Assembly: GCA_029851945.1 (NCBI GenBank)
Contig: JARKUZ010000029.1
Location: forward strand, 1 to 8,392
Length of the DNA: 8,392 nt
Origin: Terrisporobacter sp.
GTDB taxonomy: Bacteria; Bacillota_A; Clostridia; Peptostreptococcales; Peptostreptococcaceae
Direction: 5' to 3'
This document shows positions 5,907 through 8,392 of this stretch, piece after piece. The translations under genes were made by a program, and so were the position numbers. The notes below the pieces were generated by a model. The model was not told where the DNA came from. It worked only from the letters and a program-made list of their open reading frames with translations, and did not search any database. The stretch's first letter is position 1. Each line of letters opens with the position of its first letter.

Positions 5907-6392
5907 ATGTCTAAAGAAAAAGTGATAAAAACAAATGCGATGAGAATACTAGATTTAAAGAAAGTAAATTATGAAATGATTACTTATGAAAGTAAGGATG
6001 GGAAAATAGATGGTATATCAGTAGCACATAAAATTTGTATAGATGAAGAGAATGTATTTAAGACTTTAGTAGCACAAGGAACAAGCAAAGAGTTATATGT
6101 TTTTGTTATTCCTGTAGCGGAAGAGTTAAATTTAAAGGAGGCTGCTGTAATAACTGGTGAGAAAAAAATAGAAATGATTCATGTTAATGATATTATGAAG
6201 CATACCGGATATATTCGTGGAGGTTGTTCACCAATAGGGCAAAAACGTGAATATAAAACATTTATACATGAAAGTGCTAAAGAGTTAGATTTTATTATTG
6301 TTAGTGCTGGAAAGATTGGATATCAGATAAAGATAAATCCTAATGATTTAATAAATATAGTATCAGGAAAATTTGAATATATAATAAAATAA
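5907..6392 (+). CDS. ybaK: YbaK/EbsC-type Cys-tRNA(Pro) deacylase
   Basis: I chose ATG 5907 (161 residues) because GAGGTGA (5896-5902) is placed correctly for it; the GTG at 5892 overlaps that site. The product is a single INS/YbaK editing domain of normal family length. Visible landmarks are FKTLVAQG with the presumed catalytic Lys52, the GYIRGGCSPIG loop (101-111), and SAGKIGYQIKINPNDL (133-148), the family's C-terminal signature. YbaK hydrolyses Cys-tRNA(Pro) made by mischarging of prolyl-tRNA synthetase, acting in the cytoplasm as a quality-control step in translation. Family members vary in which aminoacyl-tRNA they clear, so the substrate is from homology, not shown here. The gene probably has its own promoter, and a strong hairpin follows it. 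It stands between the AraC-type regulator and the PRC-barrel gene. Confidence 0.9.
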   Translation: MSKEKVIKTNAMRILDLKKVNYEMITYESKDGKIDGISVAHKICIDEENVFKTLVAQGTSKELYVFVIPVAEELNLKEAAVITGEKKIEMIHVNDIMKHTGYIRGGCSPIGQKREYKTFIHESAKELDFIIVSAGKIGYQIKINPNDLINIVSGKFEYIIK

Positions 6393-6404
6393 TTTAGTAT
6401 ATAA

Positions 6405-6467
6405 ATAAAGATTTGTTGGATGCTCTCAAGTAGGTATGAAGAATCTTTATAAAATTAGATAAAGATT
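6405..6467 (+). promoter_or_regulatory. Possible leader with alternative stems before the PRC gene
   Basis: ATAAAGATT occurs at 6405-6413 and again at 6459-6467, and its complement AATCTTTAT lies between them at 6442-6450. The middle element can pair with only one partner at a time: a 9-bp stem with a 28-base loop, or a 9-bp stem with an 8-base loop. The large loop includes GGATGCTCTCAAGTAGG, richer in G and C than its surroundings. The arrangement resembles a switch, but I recognise no known riboswitch class. Confidence 0.35.
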
Positions 6468-6492
6468 AATAAAAAACACAGAAATTTTACTA

Positions 6493-6536
6493 ATAATAAC
6501 CATAGTATTTGGAAATACTATGGTTATTATATTTTT
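6493..6536 (+). terminator. 18-bp terminator hairpin abutting the PRC ribosome binding site
   Basis: A perfect 18-bp inverted repeat (6493-6510 with 6513-6530, GG in the centre; in RNA the loop would be a few bases wider) is followed by ATTTTT (6531-6536). The GAGGTGA of the PRC-barrel gene begins only two bases later (6538). It is a strong intrinsic terminator for the deacylase gene or an attenuator for the next operon; no promoter can fit between it and the gene. Confidence 0.8.
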
Positions 6537-6548
6537 AGAGGTGAAGTA

Positions 6549-7049
6549 ATGTTTAAATGGAGAGATTTTTATTTAATGAAAGTTTATAATTCTAAAAATA
6601 AATATATTGGCGTTGTAGAGGATATTTCCATAGATTTTAACAAAGGAATTATAGAAGGGTTTACAATTTCACCTGCATCTATAATAAAAAAGCATACTTT
6701 TGTTTCTAGAGATGCAATAGTATCTATAGATAAAGTACTGAGAGTTAGAGAAACATCAAAATTTAAAGGATTGAAGTTTAAGGAAATTAAATTTATAGAT
6801 ATTATAAATGAAAATAAAAAGTTAATTGGAGTACTTGAAGATTTAATAATAGATAAAGAGCATTTTAGTATAAAAGGTTTAATTATTAGTTCAGGAATAT
6901 TTGATAAGATGTTTAAGGGAAAGGAAATTATAACGTTAAAACATTGTGTTTTATATGATAATTATATTTTATACAATGGAAATGAGCGTATTAAGCTTAA
7001 AACTCTACCCCATGACTTAGGAGGATCTAAGGATGTTAGCAAAGCATAA
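6549..7049 (+). CDS. PRC-barrel domain protein with two repeats
   Basis: The 166 residues start at an ATG four bases after GAGGTGA (6538-6544). Two tandem PRC-barrel-like halves are visible: residues 5-70 with the pattern FYLMKVYNSKNKYIGVVEDISIDFNKGIIEGF, and residues 75-155 with FKEIKFIDIINENKKLIGVLEDLIIDKEHFSIKGL. Each repeats the family's G-x-[VL]-x-D-x-x-[IL]-D strand pattern. PRC-barrel proteins are small soluble beta-barrels that bind partner proteins or RNA; the B. subtilis YrrD family is of this type and also lies near alaS. The exact role is unknown. The last 17 bases overlap the following permease gene, so the two are translated from one mRNA, and the ribosome binding site of the permease lies within this gene. 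Confidence 0.85.
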   Translation: MFKWRDFYLMKVYNSKNKYIGVVEDISIDFNKGIIEGFTISPASIIKKHTFVSRDAIVSIDKVLRVRETSKFKGLKFKEIKFIDIINENKKLIGVLEDLIIDKEHFSIKGLIISSGIFDKMFKGKEIITLKHCVLYDNYILYNGNERIKLKTLPHDLGGSKDVSKA

Positions 7050-8061
7050 AAATTTAATTTATAAAGCAATAATAGCAATAGTCATTGTAATACTTAGTAT
7101 TGTTATATATATATATTTCACTCCTATAAGGGATGTTGTTAATTTATTAGTAATTTCATTTATAATTGCATATACTTTAAAGCCATTAAGAAATTGTTTA
7201 AGTGATAGATTGAATATATCAGCTAAAAAAAGTTCGCTTTTAATAATATTATTATTTCTATTAGCATTTATTGGGCTTTTGTATTGTATAGTTCCATCTA
7301 TAATAAAAGAAAGTGGAAATTTTGGAATTATGCTAGATAGTATAGAAGAATATATTCTAGCTTTTGCAAGTAAATTTAAATTAGATAGGTTGCCGGTTTT
7401 TGAAACTATATACATACAAGTTGGCGAAAAAATAAATATGGCTCTAAGTAGTGCATCAAATAATTTAGTAGATAATATGATTTCTATTGGAGAGAACCTT
7501 GTTGGTCTTGCAGTTATACCAATTACAACTTATTATTTATTAGCTGATGGACATTTAATATATAATAAATTATTATTAGTTTTTCCAACAGATAAAAGGG
7601 TTTTAATTAAAAATATAAACAATAATATTGATAAAATATTAAGTAGATATATATTAAGTCAACTTTTATTATCATTAATAATTGGAGTTTTATCATTTAT
7701 TTTATTATTAGTTCTTAGAGTAAAATTTCCTTTAGTATTATCTATAATAAATGCTATTGCTAATATTATTCCTTACTTTGGGCCTATAATTGGAGGAGTT
7801 CCAATAATTTTTATGGCTCTTACAGGATCTGTTACAAAAGGATTATTAGCAGCTGTAGGGGTATTTTTAATACAGCAAGTAGAAGGTAACTTTTTAGCAC
7901 CTAAAATAACAGGGGATAGCACTAATATGCATCCTATAATAATTATTATTTTATTAATATTAGGTGAGAAAATGGGTGGAGTAATAGGTATGGTTTTAGT
8001 TGTTCCAATTGCAGTAATTATTAAGGTTATATATGATGATATAGACTATTATTTATTTTAA
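7033..8061 (+). CDS. AI-2E family transporter, YrrI-like permease
   Basis: The 342 residues start at ATG 7033, eight bases after a perfect AGGAGG (7019-7024), inside the end of the PRC-barrel gene. The protein has two N-terminal helices (about 8-50), one at about 66-88, a soluble segment (90-145), and a C-terminal helical block. It carries the family signatures NIIPYFGPIIGGVP, QQVEGNFLAPKITGDS and the final GGVIGMVLVVPIAVIIKV helix. This matches UPF0118/AI-2E permeases, of which the YrrI branch occurs just upstream of alaS in Firmicutes. The transported substrate is not established. It is clearly diverged from the YtvI-like protein at 3327, so not a recent duplicate. It is co-translated with the PRC-barrel protein and followed by the T-box unit. 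Confidence 0.9.
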   Translation: MLAKHKNLIYKAIIAIVIVILSIVIYIYFTPIRDVVNLLVISFIIAYTLKPLRNCLSDRLNISAKKSSLLIILLFLLAFIGLLYCIVPSIIKESGNFGIMLDSIEEYILAFASKFKLDRLPVFETIYIQVGEKINMALSSASNNLVDNMISIGENLVGLAVIPITTYYLLADGHLIYNKLLLVFPTDKRVLIKNINNNIDKILSRYILSQLLLSLIIGVLSFILLLVLRVKFPLVLSIINAIANIIPYFGPIIGGVPIIFMALTGSVTKGLLAAVGVFLIQQVEGNFLAPKITGDSTNMHPIIIIILLILGEKMGGVIGMVLVVPIAVIIKVIYDDIDYYLF

Positions 8062-8185
8062 GTAAGGACCAAAATCTTTGATTTAGTTAGTAAAACTTGT
8101 TTCTACGAGCTAAGGGTATAGGGAGTTTTTTTGAAGGATAATTTGTGATTTTAAATCTACTTATATTCATACTTGCTAAAGTTTA
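8062..8185 (+). other. Gap after the permease with a weak terminator candidate
   Basis: A weak imperfect hairpin is possible at 8083-8113 (TTAG with CTAA outside, GTAAAA with TTTcTAC inside, loop CTTG). A run of seven T (8126-8132) follows after 12 bases, too far for a classical terminator. No coding frame or recognisable RNA is visible here. Transcription from the permease operon may continue toward the T-box promoter region. Confidence 0.25.
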
Positions 8186-8214
8186 TTGACATAAATACTT
8201 AAATGAAATATAAT
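8186..8214 (+). promoter_or_regulatory. Consensus sigma-A promoter of the T-box unit
   Basis: TTGACA (8186-8191), a 17-base spacer and TATAAT (8209-8214), both boxes matching consensus exactly. Transcription should start near 8221. It drives the T-box leader and the gene beyond the window. Confidence 0.9.
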
Positions 8215-8220
8215 TTTGTC

Positions 8221-8392
8221 ATAAATCTATAACATAAGGCGATGAAGAGAATGAGTAAATATGACGTAAATATTAAGAGAGGAAGTGGGCGGTGAAAACT
8301 TCTTATTTAGCATATTGAAGCTATCTTGGAGCTTTTTTTACTTTAAGTGATGTATTTATATACATAATTAGGGTGGTACCGCGGAAATTATA
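8221..8392 (+). promoter_or_regulatory. Alanine T-box leader, 5' part
   Basis: The conserved T-box AGGGTGGTACCGCGG is at 8370-8384. Upstream, Stem I is recognisable: AAGAGAATGAGTA (8244-8256) with the AGTA loop-E element, the apical GAAGT/ACTTC stem (8282-8286, 8298-8302) with GGGCGGTGAAA between, and the 3' specifier region GAAGCTATC. The specifier codon is GCT (8320-8322), Ala, followed by the usual A. Stem III is ATGTAT/ATACAT (8350-8355, 8360-8365). The terminator/antiterminator decision sequence continues past the window end. In the known mechanism, uncharged tRNA(Ala) pairs with the specifier and the T-box and prevents termination, so the downstream gene is expressed when charged alanine tRNA is low. 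The controlled gene is most likely alaS, from specifier and neighbours; it is not in the window. Confidence 0.93.

Noticed and set aside
6436..6462. Eight-codon frame (MKNLYKIR) as a leader peptide
   Set aside because: The upstream AGG is a weak ribosome binding site, the peptide has no run of a regulatory amino acid, and it ends within AT-rich sequence; chance is more likely.
7059..7415. Minus-strand frame of 118 codons opposite the YrrI-like gene
   Set aside because: It is antisense to a well-supported gene, lacks a Shine-Dalgarno site and matches no family; a typical shadow frame.

Overview
The window is very AT-rich, with short AT-dominated intergenic gaps, strong AGGAGG or GAGGTGA ribosome binding sites, and gene families typical of low-GC Firmicutes. 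It looks like chromosomal DNA of a Clostridium-type organism; the species cannot be read from the sequence. I see no tRNA, rRNA, CRISPR array, insertion sequence or phage gene.

Left part (1-2895). The 3' end of a YdjM-like membrane metal-dependent hydrolase gene runs into the window. It converges on a small membrane-protein gene on the minus strand, and the two share one terminator hairpin. Divergent from that gene is a membrane histidine kinase with a MASE3-like sensor region and its own terminator. The kinase has a normal H-box, but the second N-box Asn is Lys. No partner response regulator is adjacent.

Middle part (2896-5841). A 49-codon gene sits behind a good promoter and a leader dense in inverted repeats, and ends in a terminator that abuts the ribosome binding site of an AI-2E/YtvI-type permease gene. 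After that permease come a branched terminator and about 330 bases with little recognisable content. Next is a YesN/AraC-type regulator whose receiver domain has lost most of its length, including the phosphoacceptor region, while the middle and AraC DNA-binding parts are intact.

Right part (5842-8392). A YbaK/EbsC Cys-tRNA(Pro) deacylase gene has its own likely promoter. It is followed by a leader with mutually exclusive stems and an 18-bp terminator hairpin. Then come a PRC-barrel gene overlapping a second AI-2E-family (YrrI-like) permease gene. A consensus promoter then drives a T-box leader with a GCU (Ala) specifier, cut off by the window end. PRC-barrel plus YrrI-like permease ahead of an alanine T-box resembles the region upstream of alaS in other Firmicutes, so alaS most likely lies just outside.

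The main items for a second look are the receiver-deleted response regulator, the N-box substitution in the kinase, the unrecognised 49-residue gene with its structured promoter/leader, and the switch-like leader before the PRC-barrel gene. None of these proves a new system; each is a concrete, checkable oddity.
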